Shown: positions 49,071 to 58,869, counted from the stretch's first letter. The stretch: 64,000 nt of DNA from Streptomyces sp. NBC_00341 (GCF_041435055.1 NZ_CP108002.1:4340001-4404000), one strand, 5' to 3'. Notes: generated from the sequence alone by a model not told the origin. Program-made: numbers and translations.

Positions 49071-50612
49071 GTGGCGCGAGACCGGCTGTACCCCGAACCG
49101 ACGGGCGAGGTGCGCATGAGTCTTTCCCTGCGCTTCGCCGCCGGATCGCACAAGGGCATGATCAGGGAAGGCAACGAGGACTCCGGCTACGCCGGACCCC
49201 GCCTTCTCGCCATCGCCGACGGAATGGGCGGACAGGCGGCGGGTGAGGTCGCCAGTTCCGAGGTGATCTCCACGCTCGTCCAGCTGGACGACGACGTACC
49301 CGGTTCCGACATCCTCACCTCGCTCGGTACGGCGGTCCAGCGGGCCAACGACCAGCTGCGCATGATGGTCGAGGAGGACCCGCAGCTGGAGGGCATGGGC
49401 ACCACGCTCACCGCCCTCCTGTGGACCGGTCAGCGGCTCGGCCTCGTACATGTCGGTGACTCACGCGCGTACCTGCTGCGTGACGGCGTACTGACCCAGA
49501 TCACGCAGGACCACACCTGGGTCCAACGGCTGGTCGACGAGGGCCGGATCACCGAGGAGGAGGCCACCACCCACCCGCAGCGCTCCCTGCTGATGCGCGC
49601 GCTGGGCAGTGGCGACCACGTCGAACCCGACCTCTCCATCCGCGAGGTCCGGGCCGGCGACCGTTATCTGATCTGCTCCGACGGCCTCTCCGGCGTTGTC
49701 TCCCACCAGACGATGGAGGAGACGCTCGCCAGCTACCAGGGGCCGCAGGAGACCATCCAGGACCTGATCCAGCTCGCTCTGCGCGGCGGTGGCCCGGACA
49801 ACATCACCTGCATCGTCGCGGACGTCTTCGACGTCGACGGCAACGACACCCTGGCCGGGCAGCTCAACGACACCCCGGTCATCGTCGGCGCGGTGGCGGA
49901 GAACCAGGCCGCCCAGCTGAACGACGGCGGCGCGATGCAGACCCCCGCCGGACGGGCGGCAGGCCTCGGCCGCCCCGTCCCGCCGCCCTCGGGCGGCTTC
50001 GGCCCGCCCGGCAGCGGTGACGACTCCGGGTACGACGGAATGCCGGACGGGTCCTTCGGGTCCTACTCCGACGAGGACTTCGTCAAGCCCGGCGGCCGCA
50101 AGTGGCTCAAGAGGTCGCTGTACGTGGTGCTCGCGCTGGCGGTCATCGGCGGCGGTCTGTACGGCGGCTACCGCTGGACGCAGACCCAGTTCTACGTGGG
50201 CGCGAAGAACGACAACGTCGCGCTGTACCGGGGCATCAGCCAGGACCTCGCCTGGGTCTCGCTCTCGAAGGTGGAGAACGACCACCCCGAGATCGAACTC
50301 AAGTACCTGCCGCCCTACCAGCGCAAGCAGGTCGAGGCGACCATCACCGAGGGCAACCTCGCGGACGCCCGCGAGAAGATCGACGAACTCTCCGCCCAGG
50401 CGACTGCCTGCAAGAAGGACGCACAGCGCCGCGCAGCCGAGAAGAACGCCCCCAGTGACGAGGGCCAGGCCGGCGGTACGGACACGGACACCAACAAGTC
50501 GTCCGGAAAGTCCGACACCACCAAGACCAACAAGACTTCAGCGACTCCCACTCCTGGTCCCAGCCTCTCGGAGGAAGAGAAGAAGCTGGTCCCGCAGTGC
50601 GGTAAGCAGTAA
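49071..50612 (+). CDS. pstP: PP2C-type Ser/Thr phosphatase PstP
   Basis: A 513-residue membrane phosphatase that opposes PknB. The metal ligands Asp37 (REGNEDS) and Asp50 (IADGMGGQAAGE) and SDGLSGVV and GGPDNITCIV motifs are intact. The transmembrane helix is about 349-370. The external part (about 375-513) is Lys/Asp/Thr-rich without a known domain. GTG 49071 is chosen for GGAGGGTGGG; GTG 49062 and ATG 49116 are possible. It is 84 nt after fhaB. Confidence 0.93.
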   Translation: MARDRLYPEPTGEVRMSLSLRFAAGSHKGMIREGNEDSGYAGPRLLAIADGMGGQAAGEVASSEVISTLVQLDDDVPGSDILTSLGTAVQRANDQLRMMVEEDPQLEGMGTTLTALLWTGQRLGLVHVGDSRAYLLRDGVLTQITQDHTWVQRLVDEGRITEEEATTHPQRSLLMRALGSGDHVEPDLSIREVRAGDRYLICSDGLSGVVSHQTMEETLASYQGPQETIQDLIQLALRGGGPDNITCIVADVFDVDGNDTLAGQLNDTPVIVGAVAENQAAQLNDGGAMQTPAGRAAGLGRPVPPPSGGFGPPGSGDDSGYDGMPDGSFGSYSDEDFVKPGGRKWLKRSLYVVLALAVIGGGLYGGYRWTQTQFYVGAKNDNVALYRGISQDLAWVSLSKVENDHPEIELKYLPPYQRKQVEATITEGNLADAREKIDELSAQATACKKDAQRRAAEKNAPSDEGQAGGTDTDTNKSSGKSDTTKTNKTSATPTPGPSLSEEEKKLVPQCGKQ

Positions 50613-50635
50613 AGCCGTAGGGGGCCTTCAGCACT

Positions 50636-52045
50636 ATGAGCGTTGTCACCAACACGACCACGATCGGCGCGATCGACGCACCGAGCCGGCGCAACACCGA
50701 ACTGATGATGATGGTCTTCGCCATCGCCATCTCGGTGTTCGCCTACGCCAACGTGGGTCTCGCCATTGACGGGAGCCTCCCGTCCGGCATGTTCGGTTAC
50801 GGAGCGGGGCTCATCCTGCTCGGCGGCGTCGCCCACCTCGTGGTGCGCAAGTTCGCCCCGTACGCGGACCCGCTGCTCCTGCCGCTGGCCACCCTGCTCA
50901 ACGGCCTCGGCCTGGTGCTGATCTGGCGACTGGACCAGTCGCCCAGGCTGATCCAGCGAGCGGAGTACCTGTACGGCTCGTACAGCCCGGACGCCCCCAA
51001 GCAGCTGCTGTACTCGGCCATCGGCGTCGCGCTCTTCGTCGCCGTACTGATCGTCCTCAAGGACCACCGCATCCTCCAGCGCTACACGTACATCTCGATG
51101 GTCGCGGCGCTGATCCTGCTGGTCATCCCGATGTTCTTCCCCGCGGTGAACGGCGCGAAGATCTGGATCAGCCTCGGCTCGTTCACCATCCAGCCGGGCG
51201 AGTTCGCCAAGATCCTCATCGCCGTGTTCTTCTCCGGCTACCTCATGGTCAAGCGGGACGCGCTGGCACTGGCCAGCCGCCGTTTCATGGGGATGTACCT
51301 GCCGCGCGGACGCGACCTCGGCCCGATCATCACCATCTGGGCCCTGTCGATCCTGATCCTCGTCTTCGAGACCGACCTCGGTACGTCCCTGCTGTTCTTC
51401 GGTCTGTTCGTCGTCATGCTGTACGTCGCCACCGAGCGGACCAGCTGGATCGTCTTCGGTCTGCTGATGTCGGCAGCCGGTGCGGTGGGGGTGGCGTCCT
51501 TCGAGCCTCACGTGCAGGAACGAGTGAACGCCTGGCTCGAACCGTTCTCCAAGGCGACGATGGCGCAGAGCGACCAGATCGCCCAGTCCCTCATGTCATT
51601 CGGTTCCGGCGGCACACTCGGCACCGGCCTTGGCCAGGGACACTCGGACCTGATCATGTTCGCCGCCAACGCGGACTTCATCCTCTCCACCGTCGGCGAG
51701 GAGCTGGGGCTGGCCGGGATGATGGCCGTCCTGCTGATCTACGGGCTGATCGTCGAGCGGGGCGTCCGCACCGCCCTCGCAGCCCGTGACCCCTTCGGCA
51801 AGCTCCTCGCGATCGGCCTCTCCGGCGCCTTCGCAATCCAGGTCTTCGTGGTGGCCGGCGGCGTCATGGGACTCATCCCGCTCAGCGGTATGACCATGCC
51901 CTTCCTCGCATACGGTGGTTCGTCCGTACTGGCCAACTGGGCACTGATCGCCATCCTGATCCGGATCAGCGACACCGCCCGCCGCCCCGCCCCGGCCCCC
52001 GCGCCGACCTCCGACGCCGAGATGACCCAGGTGGTCCGACCGTGA
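50636..52045 (+). CDS. FtsW/RodA/SpoVE-family peptidoglycan glycosyltransferase
   Basis: A 469-residue SEDS polymerase with ten predicted membrane helices. The catalytic and conserved residues include FAKILIAVF, VFETDLGTSLLFFG (catalytic Asp) and AANADFILSTVGEELGL, GLIPLSGMTMPFLAYGGSS. It polymerises lipid II and pairs with the class B PBP that follows (GTGA overlap). In this operon it is usually RodA-like; in Streptomyces it is needed for proper spore or hyphal wall synthesis, as inferred from relatives. Confidence 0.95.
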   Translation: MSVVTNTTTIGAIDAPSRRNTELMMMVFAIAISVFAYANVGLAIDGSLPSGMFGYGAGLILLGGVAHLVVRKFAPYADPLLLPLATLLNGLGLVLIWRLDQSPRLIQRAEYLYGSYSPDAPKQLLYSAIGVALFVAVLIVLKDHRILQRYTYISMVAALILLVIPMFFPAVNGAKIWISLGSFTIQPGEFAKILIAVFFSGYLMVKRDALALASRRFMGMYLPRGRDLGPIITIWALSILILVFETDLGTSLLFFGLFVVMLYVATERTSWIVFGLLMSAAGAVGVASFEPHVQERVNAWLEPFSKATMAQSDQIAQSLMSFGSGGTLGTGLGQGHSDLIMFAANADFILSTVGEELGLAGMMAVLLIYGLIVERGVRTALAARDPFGKLLAIGLSGAFAIQVFVVAGGVMGLIPLSGMTMPFLAYGGSSVLANWALIAILIRISDTARRPAPAPAPTSDAEMTQVVRP

Positions 52046-53502
52046 ACAAGCCCCTGCGCCGGATCGCGATCTTCTGCGGCGTCCTCATCTTCGCCCTGCT
52101 CGCGCGGACCAACTACCTCCAGTACGTGAAGGCCGACGAGCTCAACACCCGCGACGAGAACCGCCGCGTCCGCATCGAGCGGTACGCCCACGAGCGCGGC
52201 GACATCATCGTCGACGGCGGCAAGGCCGTCACCGGGTCCAAGGAGACCGAGGACAGCGACTTCAAGTACAAGCGGGTCTGGCAGGACGGCCCCATGTGGG
52301 CCCCGGTCACCGGCTACTCCTCGCAGGCCTTCGGGGCCACCCAGCTGGAAAGCATCGAGGACGGCATCCTCACCGGCAACGACGACCAGCTGTTCTTCGA
52401 CCGCACCATGTCGATGTTCACCGGCGACAAGAAGCAGGGCGGCAACGTCGTCACCACGCTCAACTCCGCCGCGCAGAAGGCCGCCTTCACGGGGCTCGGT
52501 GACAAGAAGGGCGCCGTCGCCGCCCTCGACCCGCAGACCGGCGCCATCCTGGCACTCGCCAGCACGCCCTCGTACGACCCCTCGACTTTCGCGGGCAACT
52601 CCGACAAGGACTCCAAGGCCTGGCAGACGCTCCAGAAGGACAAGGACAAGCCGATGCTCAACAGGGCGTTGCGCGAGACCTACCCGCCCGGTTCGACCTT
52701 CAAGATCGTCACCGCGGCCGCCGCCCTGGAGAACGAGCTCTACACCGACATCGACGCCAAGACGAATTCGCCGGTGCCCTTCCGTATGCCCCAGACCACC
52801 CAGGACCTGCCGAACGAGGGCAACATCCAGTGCGAGAACGTCTCGCTCCGGGAGGCGCTGCGGATTTCCTGCAACACCGTCTTCGGCAAGATCAGCGATG
52901 ACCTCGGCAACCAGAAGATGATCGACGAGGCCGACAAGTTCGGCTTCAACAAGGAAGTCTTCACCCCGGTCCGCGCCGACGCGAGCGTCTACCCCAAGGA
53001 CAACCCGCCGCAGAACGCGATGGCCGGCATCGGTCAGGCGTCCAACCGCGCCACCCCGCTCCAGATGGCCATGGTGGCCTCCGCGGTCGCCAACGACGGC
53101 AAGCTGATGCAGCCGTACATGGTCGCCAAGCGGCAGTCGCCCAGCCTGGACGACATCTACACCCACGAGCCGGAGCAGCTCAGCCAGCCCCTGTCGGGTG
53201 AGAACGCCCAGAAGCTCCAGGAAATGATGAAGACCGTCGTCGAGTCGGGCACGGGCAGTAACGCCAAGATCCCCGGCGTCACCGTCGGCGGCAAGACGGG
53301 TACGGCCCAGCACGGTCTCGGCAACAGTGAGAACCCGTACGCCTGGTTCGTCTCGTACGCGAAGACCGACAGCGGCTCCCCCGTCGCCGTCGCCGTGGTC
53401 GTCGAGGACAGCAAGGCCACCCGCGACGACATCTCCGGTGGCGGCCTGGCGGCCCCCATCGCGAAGAAGGTCATGCAGGCGGTCATCGACAGCAAGAAGT
53501 GA
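52042..53502 (+). CDS. pbpA: Class B penicillin-binding protein (PbpA-like)
   Basis: A 486-residue transpeptidase anchored by one N-terminal helix. Catalytic motifs are SxxK at Ser218 (PPGSTFK), SCN at 276-278 and KTG at 418-420 (GGKTGTAQ). The N-terminal dimerisation domain is present. It cross-links the glycan made by the coupled SEDS protein. It lacks PASTA domains; muropeptide sensing is done by PknB. Confidence 0.95.
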   Translation: MNKPLRRIAIFCGVLIFALLARTNYLQYVKADELNTRDENRRVRIERYAHERGDIIVDGGKAVTGSKETEDSDFKYKRVWQDGPMWAPVTGYSSQAFGATQLESIEDGILTGNDDQLFFDRTMSMFTGDKKQGGNVVTTLNSAAQKAAFTGLGDKKGAVAALDPQTGAILALASTPSYDPSTFAGNSDKDSKAWQTLQKDKDKPMLNRALRETYPPGSTFKIVTAAAALENELYTDIDAKTNSPVPFRMPQTTQDLPNEGNIQCENVSLREALRISCNTVFGKISDDLGNQKMIDEADKFGFNKEVFTPVRADASVYPKDNPPQNAMAGIGQASNRATPLQMAMVASAVANDGKLMQPYMVAKRQSPSLDDIYTHEPEQLSQPLSGENAQKLQEMMKTVVESGTGSNAKIPGVTVGGKTGTAQHGLGNSENPYAWFVSYAKTDSGSPVAVAVVVEDSKATRDDISGGGLAAPIAKKVMQAVIDSKK

Positions 53503-53621
53503 CGCCCGTCACGCCGGGCGCCATATCCGCACGTTGGGATACCGGTCGGATATCAGGTAGGGGCTGCGGGCCGATCACGTAGGGCGCGGCCGGTAGCGTA
53601 TGCGCGAACAGCACACCGCCG

Positions 53622-53641
53622 GACCGCACACCGGTGCGGTC
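53622..53641 (+). promoter_or_regulatory. Hairpin in the pknB leader
   Basis: GACCGCA (53622-53628) pairs with TGCGGTC (53635-53641) around a 6-nt loop, just before the Shine-Dalgarno (GGAGAGG, 53651). It could tune translation of pknB relative to pbpA or act as an attenuator. Confidence 0.35.
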
Positions 53642-53669
53642 AGGACTGACGGAGAGGGCTGGAACAGTT

Positions 53670-55676
53670 ATGGAAGAGCCGCGTCGCCTCGGCGGCCGGT
53701 ACGAGCTGGGCTCGGTGCTCGGCCGTGGTGGCATGGCCGAGGTATACCTCGCCCACGACACCCGGCTCGGCCGCACCGTAGCTGTGAAGACGCTTCGGGC
53801 GGACCTCGCCCGCGACCCGTCCTTCCAGGCCCGGTTCCGCCGTGAGGCCCAGTCCGCCGCCTCCCTGAACCATCCGGCGATCGTCGCGGTGTACGACACG
53901 GGTGAGGACTACGTCGACGGGGTCTCGATCCCGTACATCGTCATGGAGTACGTCGACGGCTCGACGCTCAGAGAGCTGCTGCACTCGGGCCGCAGGCTGC
54001 TGCCGGAGCGCACCCTCGAAATGACGGTCGGCATCCTCCAGGCGCTGGAGTACTCGCACCGCGCCGGCATCGTCCACCGTGACATCAAGCCGGCCAACGT
54101 CATGCTGACGCGCACCGGCCAGGTCAAGGTCATGGACTTCGGCATCGCCCGCGCCATGGGCGACTCCGGTATGACGATGACCCAGACCTCGGCCGTCATC
54201 GGCACCGCCCAGTACCTCTCCCCGGAACAGGCCAAGGGCGAGCAGGTCGACGCCAGGTCGGACCTCTATTCGACGGGTTGCCTGCTCTACGAGCTGCTGA
54301 CGGTCCGGCCGCCGTTCATCGGTGACTCGCCCGTCGCGGTCGCCTACCAGCACGTACGGGAAGAGCCGCAGACCCCGAGCAACTTCGACCCCGAGATCAC
54401 GCCCGAGATGGACGCGATCGTGTTGAAGGCCCTGGTCAAGGACCCGGACTACCGCTACCAGTCGGCCGACGAGATGCGCGCCGACATCGAGGCCTGCCTC
54501 GACGGCCAGCCGGTCGCCGCCACCGCGGCGATGGGCGCGGCCGGCTACGGCGGCTACGACGGGTACGGCAACGACCAGCCCACCACGGCCCTGCGCCCCG
54601 CGGACCAGAACGGCGCCCAGACGTCGATGCTGCCCCCGGTCAACCCGGACGACGGCGGCTACGGCTACGACGACCGGCCCGACCGGCGCCGTCAGAAGAA
54701 GAGCAACACCTCGACGATCCTGCTGGTCGTCGCGGGCATCCTGGTGCTGATCGGGGCGATCCTGATCGGCAAGCAGGTCTTCGGTGACACGAACAGCGGC
54801 GGCGACACGTTCGCCGCGCCCAACATGGTCGGCAGCACCGTCAAGGAAGCGCAGAGGCTCGCCGACAACGCCACCATCGTGCTCAAGCAGGGCCCGAAGG
54901 AAGCGTGCAAGGACCAGCCCAAGAACAAGATCTGCCGGCAGACCCCGACGCCCGACGAGCAGATCGCGGAGAACGACACCGTGACGGTCTTCGTCTCCAC
55001 CGGTGCGCCGAAGGTCAGCGTCCCGGACGTCACGGAGAAGTCCGAGGAGAGCGCGCGCAAGCTCCTTGAGGACCAGGGCTTCACGGTCAACGTCAAGTCG
55101 GTGGAGTCGGCCGACGACCAGCCGGGCACCGTCCTTGACCAGTCGCCCAAGGGCAACGCCAAGGCCGAGAAGAACTCCGAGGTCGAGATCTCGGTCGCGA
55201 CGGAGAAGCTGATCGCGGTGCCCCCGGTGACTGACCGTTCGTACGACGCCGCGCTGGACCAGCTCACGCAACTCGGCTTCACCAATGTCGGCAAGTCAGA
55301 GGTCGACAACCCCGACAAGGCCGCGGGCACCGTGGTCGGTCAGACCCCGGAGGCCAACGAGAAGGTCGGCAAGGACACCGCGATCATCCTCAAGGTCTCC
55401 AAGGGCCCGCCGGAGCCGACGACGAAGCCCGTTCCCGAAGTCAGGGGGAAGAAGGTCTCCGAGGCCAAGCAGATGCTGACCGATGCCGGCTTCACGAACA
55501 TCCAGTTCGCGGAGGGCAGCTCCGACGACGACAACGCCTTCGTCGCCAACCTCGACCCGCAGCCGAACACCCAGGCAGACCCGGCCACCACCACCATCAC
55601 GCTCACCACCATGGGCGGGGACGGGAACGGGGACGGGGACGGGAACGGTTTCCTGGGCGGGAACAACGGCCACTAG
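53670..55676 (+). CDS. pknB: PASTA-domain Ser/Thr protein kinase PknB
   Basis: A 668-residue receptor kinase. LGRGGMAEVY and Lys40, HRDIKPANV, MDFGIARAM and MTMTQTSAVIGTAQYLSPEQA (activation loop) are intact. The transmembrane helix is at about 349-370. Four external PASTA domains follow (about 375-655; e.g. VSVPDVTEKSEESARKLL, AVPPVTDRSYDAALDQL, PVPEVRGKKVSEAKQML) that bind muropeptides and lipid II, and a Gly/Asp tail ends the protein. ATG 53670 has GGAGAGG upstream. The neighbouring pknA found in mycobacteria is absent. Confidence 0.96.
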   Translation: MEEPRRLGGRYELGSVLGRGGMAEVYLAHDTRLGRTVAVKTLRADLARDPSFQARFRREAQSAASLNHPAIVAVYDTGEDYVDGVSIPYIVMEYVDGSTLRELLHSGRRLLPERTLEMTVGILQALEYSHRAGIVHRDIKPANVMLTRTGQVKVMDFGIARAMGDSGMTMTQTSAVIGTAQYLSPEQAKGEQVDARSDLYSTGCLLYELLTVRPPFIGDSPVAVAYQHVREEPQTPSNFDPEITPEMDAIVLKALVKDPDYRYQSADEMRADIEACLDGQPVAATAAMGAAGYGGYDGYGNDQPTTALRPADQNGAQTSMLPPVNPDDGGYGYDDRPDRRRQKKSNTSTILLVVAGILVLIGAILIGKQVFGDTNSGGDTFAAPNMVGSTVKEAQRLADNATIVLKQGPKEACKDQPKNKICRQTPTPDEQIAENDTVTVFVSTGAPKVSVPDVTEKSEESARKLLEDQGFTVNVKSVESADDQPGTVLDQSPKGNAKAEKNSEVEISVATEKLIAVPPVTDRSYDAALDQLTQLGFTNVGKSEVDNPDKAAGTVVGQTPEANEKVGKDTAIILKVSKGPPEPTTKPVPEVRGKKVSEAKQMLTDAGFTNIQFAEGSSDDDNAFVANLDPQPNTQADPATTTITLTTMGGDGNGDGDGNGFLGGNNGH

Positions 55677-55692
55677 CCGTCGCGTCACAGCA

Positions 55693-55740
55693 CAGCACGG
55701 GCCCCGATCACCTCAACGGCGATCGGGGCCCCGTGCTTGT
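55693..55740. terminator. Hairpin terminator after pknB
   Basis: AGCACGGGCCCCGATC pairs with GATCGGGGCCCCGTGCT around a loop of about 10 nt with one bulged G. It lies between convergent pknB and the sortase gene and should serve both. Confidence 0.75.
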
Positions 55741-55760
55741 CGGTGCTTGTCGGTTCTCAG

Positions 55761-55810
55761 CTCGGCTCAGCTCGGCTCAGCGCAGCTCAGCTCGGCTCAG
55801 CGCAGCTCAG
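55761..55810. repeat. 10-bp tandem repeat at the sortase stop codon
   Basis: Five 10-bp units, CTCGGCTCAG and CGCAGCTCAG mixed, run through the last codons and the stop (55797) of the sortase gene. Confidence 0.85.
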
Positions 55811-56525
55811 CCGGCTTCGTACGGTCGCGGTCGACCTTCTCCGTACGGACCAGCTCGCCCCACACGATGTAGCGGTACTTCGACGTGAAGACGGGCGTGC
55901 AGGTCGTCAGCGTGATGTAGCGGCCGGGCTTCTTCCTGCCCGAGCCCTTCGGGACCTCCTGGAGGACGTCGACGTTGTACTTCGACGTCTCCGGAAGCTC
56001 CTTGAAGACCTTGTAGATGTACCAGGTGTCCTTGGTCTCGAAGACGACCGCGTCCCCGGTCCGCACCTTGTCGATGTTGTGGAACTTCGCCCCGTGACCG
56101 TCCCGGTGGGCGGCCAGGGCGAAGTTGCCCTTCTCGGCCGAGGGGAGCGCCGACTTCACCGGGTCGGTGTAGTAGCCGGCGATGCCGTCGTTGAGGTTCT
56201 CGGTGTCGGTGCCCTTCTTGACGAGCACCTCGCCGTTCTTCATCGACGGGACGTGCAGGAAGCCGATGCCGTCCTTGGTGTCCAGCGCCCCGGGGCCGTC
56301 GGCCCAGCGGTCGCGGACGGTGTGGCCCTGCTTGGTGGCCTCGCGGTCGGCGAGCACGTTGGTCCACCAGAGGGAGTAGACGACGAAGAGCCCGAGCACC
56401 AGGCCTGCGGTGATCAGGAGTTCACCGAAGACGCTGACCGCGGTCGCCACGGGATGGCGGCGCGTGCGCCGCACCGGGGGTGCGGACTCGCCGATCTGCT
56501 CTTGGTCCTCGGTCCTCGCTGCCAC
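55797..56525 (-). CDS. srtE2: Class E sortase (SrtE2-like)
   Basis: A 242-residue membrane-anchored transpeptidase with one N-terminal helix (about 32-53). The catalytic His is in AAHRDGHG, Cys in ITLTTCTPVFTSKYR and Arg in that same segment, complete for a sortase. Class E sortases of Streptomyces join LAXTG proteins, chiefly long chaplins, to the cell wall. GTG start with AGGGA upstream. It is adjacent to a second sortase 35 nt upstream. Confidence 0.93.
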   Translation of the reverse strand: MAARTEDQEQIGESAPPVRRTRRHPVATAVSVFGELLITAGLVLGLFVVYSLWWTNVLADREATKQGHTVRDRWADGPGALDTKDGIGFLHVPSMKNGEVLVKKGTDTENLNDGIAGYYTDPVKSALPSAEKGNFALAAHRDGHGAKFHNIDKVRTGDAVVFETKDTWYIYKVFKELPETSKYNVDVLQEVPKGSGRKKPGRYITLTTCTPVFTSKYRYIVWGELVRTEKVDRDRTKPAELR

Positions 56526-56559
56526 CGCACCGTCCCTGTTCTGATGATGTTCGGCCCGT

Positions 56560-58020
56560 TCAGTCCACGAGCACGTCGGGCTTTCCCTTGCTGCGCGGCC
56601 GTTCGTCGACCATCTTGCCCCAGACGATCATTCGGTACGTACTCGTGAATTCGGGCGTACAGGTCGTCAGTGTGATGTACCGGCCGGGCTTGGTGAACCC
56701 CGACTGCGGCGGCACCGGGCCGATCACCGACACATTGGACGGCGAGGTCTGGGGCAGCACACTCGTCATCTCGTAGGTGTAGTACGCGTCCTGCGTCTCG
56801 ACCACGATCGGGTCACCGGGCTTCAGCCGGTTGATGTAGCGGAACGGCTCACCGTGGGTGTTGCGGTGTCCGGCCAGCGCGAAGTTGCCCTGCTTGTCAG
56901 AGGGCATCGCCGTGCGCAGCGGCTTCTCGCCGTAGTGGCCGACCATTCCGCGGTCCAGGACCTTGTCCTTGCTGGTGCCCTCGGCGATCGGCGTGACCAC
57001 GTCCAGCTTCGGGATGTGGATGATGGCGAAGCCCTGACCGGCTTCGAACACACCGGGGGCACGCTTTCCGCTGGCCCAGTCGTCCTGGATCTTGTGCGTC
57101 TCGTTGCCGGCGATCTGGTCGGCGCGCACATTGGTCCACCACAGCTGGTACGTGACGAACAGCAGCATCAGCACGCCCAGCGAGATGAACAGCTCACCCA
57201 CCACTCGGCTGACCACGACGGCCGGGCTGTCCTTGGCCGCCCGCGCGGCCCGTCGCGCCTCGACGCGCGACATCGGCTTCGCGGGGGCGGCGGGCTCGGA
57301 CGTCGGCCCCGGACGCTGGTCGCCGCGCCTGCGGCCGCGGCCCTTGGCCGCACGCCGCCGCTCGGCCCGGCCGCCGGTACTGTCCGGCTCCCCTTCCGGG
57401 GAGTCCGGGGAGTTCGGGGCATCCGTGTCGTCCGCGGCGTCCACGCGCCCCGCAGCCGGGACCACCGACATGACTTCCGTGGCGTCCTCGGCCGCCGGCC
57501 CGCGTTCCGGCTCCGGACGGTACTGCGACTGCGACTGCGACTGCGACTGCGACTGCGGCTGCGGCTGCGGCTGCGGCTGCGGCTGCGGCTGCGAGCCAGG
57601 CGCTATTCGCCGGGTGTCCGACGTCCGCAGTGCGACCGTCTCGTCGTGGGCGGGTGGCACCACGGCCGAGGCAGCGGGGGCGGACGGGGCAGCCGGGGCG
57701 GGCTCCTGGTGGCCGTACCAGTCCCGTTCGTATCCCTCGGGGTCGTACCACTCACGCGGGGGTTCCTGAGCCGCCTGCGGCCCGTGTGGCGCCTGCGGCG
57801 ACGGTGTACCGGGGGCCCCCGGACCGCCGTCCGGACCGGCCGCGCCCGCCGGGGGTTGCTCCGCCCGGAACCAGGGGGAGGCGTGCTCCCCGGGCAACGG
57901 GTCGTTCAGCGGGTCCGCCAGCTGGCCGACCGCCGCCTCGAACGCGCCCGCGGCCCGGTCCGTCCCCTCTTCGTGCGGGCCGGCCCGACCGGCGTCGCGA
58001 CCGTGGCGCGGTGGGGTCAC
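56560..58020 (-). CDS. srtE1: Class E sortase with very long N-terminal cytosolic region (SrtE1-like)
   Basis: A 486-residue protein. Residues 1-245 are disordered, with Pro/Gly/Ala stretches, a (QP)n(QS)n tract (about 144-168, DNA repeat 57523-57594) and a Lys/Arg-rich part before the membrane helix (about 270-295). The sortase domain follows, with AGHRNTHGEP (His), TLTTCTPEFTSTYR (Cys, Arg). The GTG overlaps the pabA/trpG stop (GTGA). The long N-terminal tail is much longer than in the other two sortases. Confidence 0.92.
   Translation of the reverse strand: MTPPRHGRDAGRAGPHEEGTDRAAGAFEAAVGQLADPLNDPLPGEHASPWFRAEQPPAGAAGPDGGPGAPGTPSPQAPHGPQAAQEPPREWYDPEGYERDWYGHQEPAPAAPSAPAASAVVPPAHDETVALRTSDTRRIAPGSQPQPQPQPQPQPQSQSQSQSQSQYRPEPERGPAAEDATEVMSVVPAAGRVDAADDTDAPNSPDSPEGEPDSTGGRAERRRAAKGRGRRRGDQRPGPTSEPAAPAKPMSRVEARRAARAAKDSPAVVVSRVVGELFISLGVLMLLFVTYQLWWTNVRADQIAGNETHKIQDDWASGKRAPGVFEAGQGFAIIHIPKLDVVTPIAEGTSKDKVLDRGMVGHYGEKPLRTAMPSDKQGNFALAGHRNTHGEPFRYINRLKPGDPIVVETQDAYYTYEMTSVLPQTSPSNVSVIGPVPPQSGFTKPGRYITLTTCTPEFTSTYRMIVWGKMVDERPRSKGKPDVLVD
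57523..57594. repeat. CTGCGR hexamer tandem repeat, 12 units
   Basis: Twelve units of CTGCGA and then CTGCGG in the sortase gene encode Gln-Ser and then Gln-Pro dipeptides. The pure repeat is prone to slippage but stays in frame by six. Confidence 0.92.
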
Positions 58021-58655
58021 GCGACGGCCTTGCCCACCACCGGCGCGAGCCCCGCCGACCTCTCGACGGCTCCGGCGTCACCGCACTGCGCCAGCCAGTT
58101 CGCCAGCATCAGATGACCGTGCTCGGTGAGCACCGACTCCGGATGGAACTGCACTCCCTCGACCGCCAGCTCCCGGTGCCGCAGCCCCATGATGATGCCG
58201 TCGGCCGTGCGCGCGGTGACCTCCAGCTCCTCGGGAACCGTGTCCGGCTCCGCGGCGAGCGAGTGGTAGCGGGTCGCGGTGAAGGGCGAGGGCAGACCGG
58301 CGAACACGCCCTTGCCCTCATGGATCACCGCCGACGTCTTGCCGTGCAGCAGCTCGGGGGCGCGGTCCACGACACCGCCGTACGCCACCGCCATCGACTG
58401 CATCCCCAGACAGACCCCGAAGACCGGGACGCCGGTCTTCGCGCAGTGCCGCACCATGTCGACGCAGACGCCCGCGTGCTCGGGGGTGCCGGGGCCCGGC
58501 GAGAGCAGGACGCCGTCGAAGCCGTCCTGGGCGTGGGCCGTGGTCACCTCGTCGTTGCGCAGCACCTCGCACTCGGCACCGAGCTGGTAGAGGTACTGGA
58601 CGAGGTTGAAGACGAAGCTGTCGTAGTTGTCGACGACCAGGATGCGGGCGCTCAT
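58017..58655 (-). CDS. pabA: Aminodeoxychorismate/anthranilate synthase glutamine amidotransferase subunit
   Basis: A 212-residue class I glutamine amidotransferase. It has LLSPGPGTP, the catalytic Cys in VFGVCLGMQS (about residue 81) and the His/Glu in GVQFHPESVL. It releases ammonia for folate (PabA) or tryptophan (TrpG) precursor synthesis with a partner encoded elsewhere. ATG 58653-58655 overlaps the stop of the small membrane protein gene, so the sortase-pabA region is one coupled operon. Confidence 0.93.
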   Translation of the reverse strand: MSARILVVDNYDSFVFNLVQYLYQLGAECEVLRNDEVTTAHAQDGFDGVLLSPGPGTPEHAGVCVDMVRHCAKTGVPVFGVCLGMQSMAVAYGGVVDRAPELLHGKTSAVIHEGKGVFAGLPSPFTATRYHSLAAEPDTVPEELEVTARTADGIIMGLRHRELAVEGVQFHPESVLTEHGHLMLANWLAQCGDAGAVERSAGLAPVVGKAVA

Positions 58656-58834
58656 CGGCCGGCCCCCGTCGCGGCCGCGCCGTCGACCGTCACGTCGCCG
58701 AACGGAAGCAGCGGCTCCGCCCACGGGAAGACGTACTGGAACAGCACGTAGACAACCGCCAGGGCGAGCACGAGTGAGATGAACCCGCGCACCCACACGT
58801 TGCCCGGCAGATGACGCCAGATCCAGCCGTACAT
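58652..58834 (-). CDS. Small membrane protein, conserved before pabA
   Basis: A 60-residue protein with one transmembrane helix (about 15-37) and a conserved start (MYGWIWRHLPGNVWVRGF). GGAGGGG lies 8 nt before ATG 58834. Function is unknown; it is translationally coupled to pabA (ATGA). It is separated from the third sortase by the MITE. Confidence 0.8.
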   Translation of the reverse strand: MYGWIWRHLPGNVWVRGFISLVLALAVVYVLFQYVFPWAEPLLPFGDVTVDGAAATGAGR

Positions 58835-58869
58835 GCTGACCCCTCCGTATTCGATACGGGACCAGAGTA

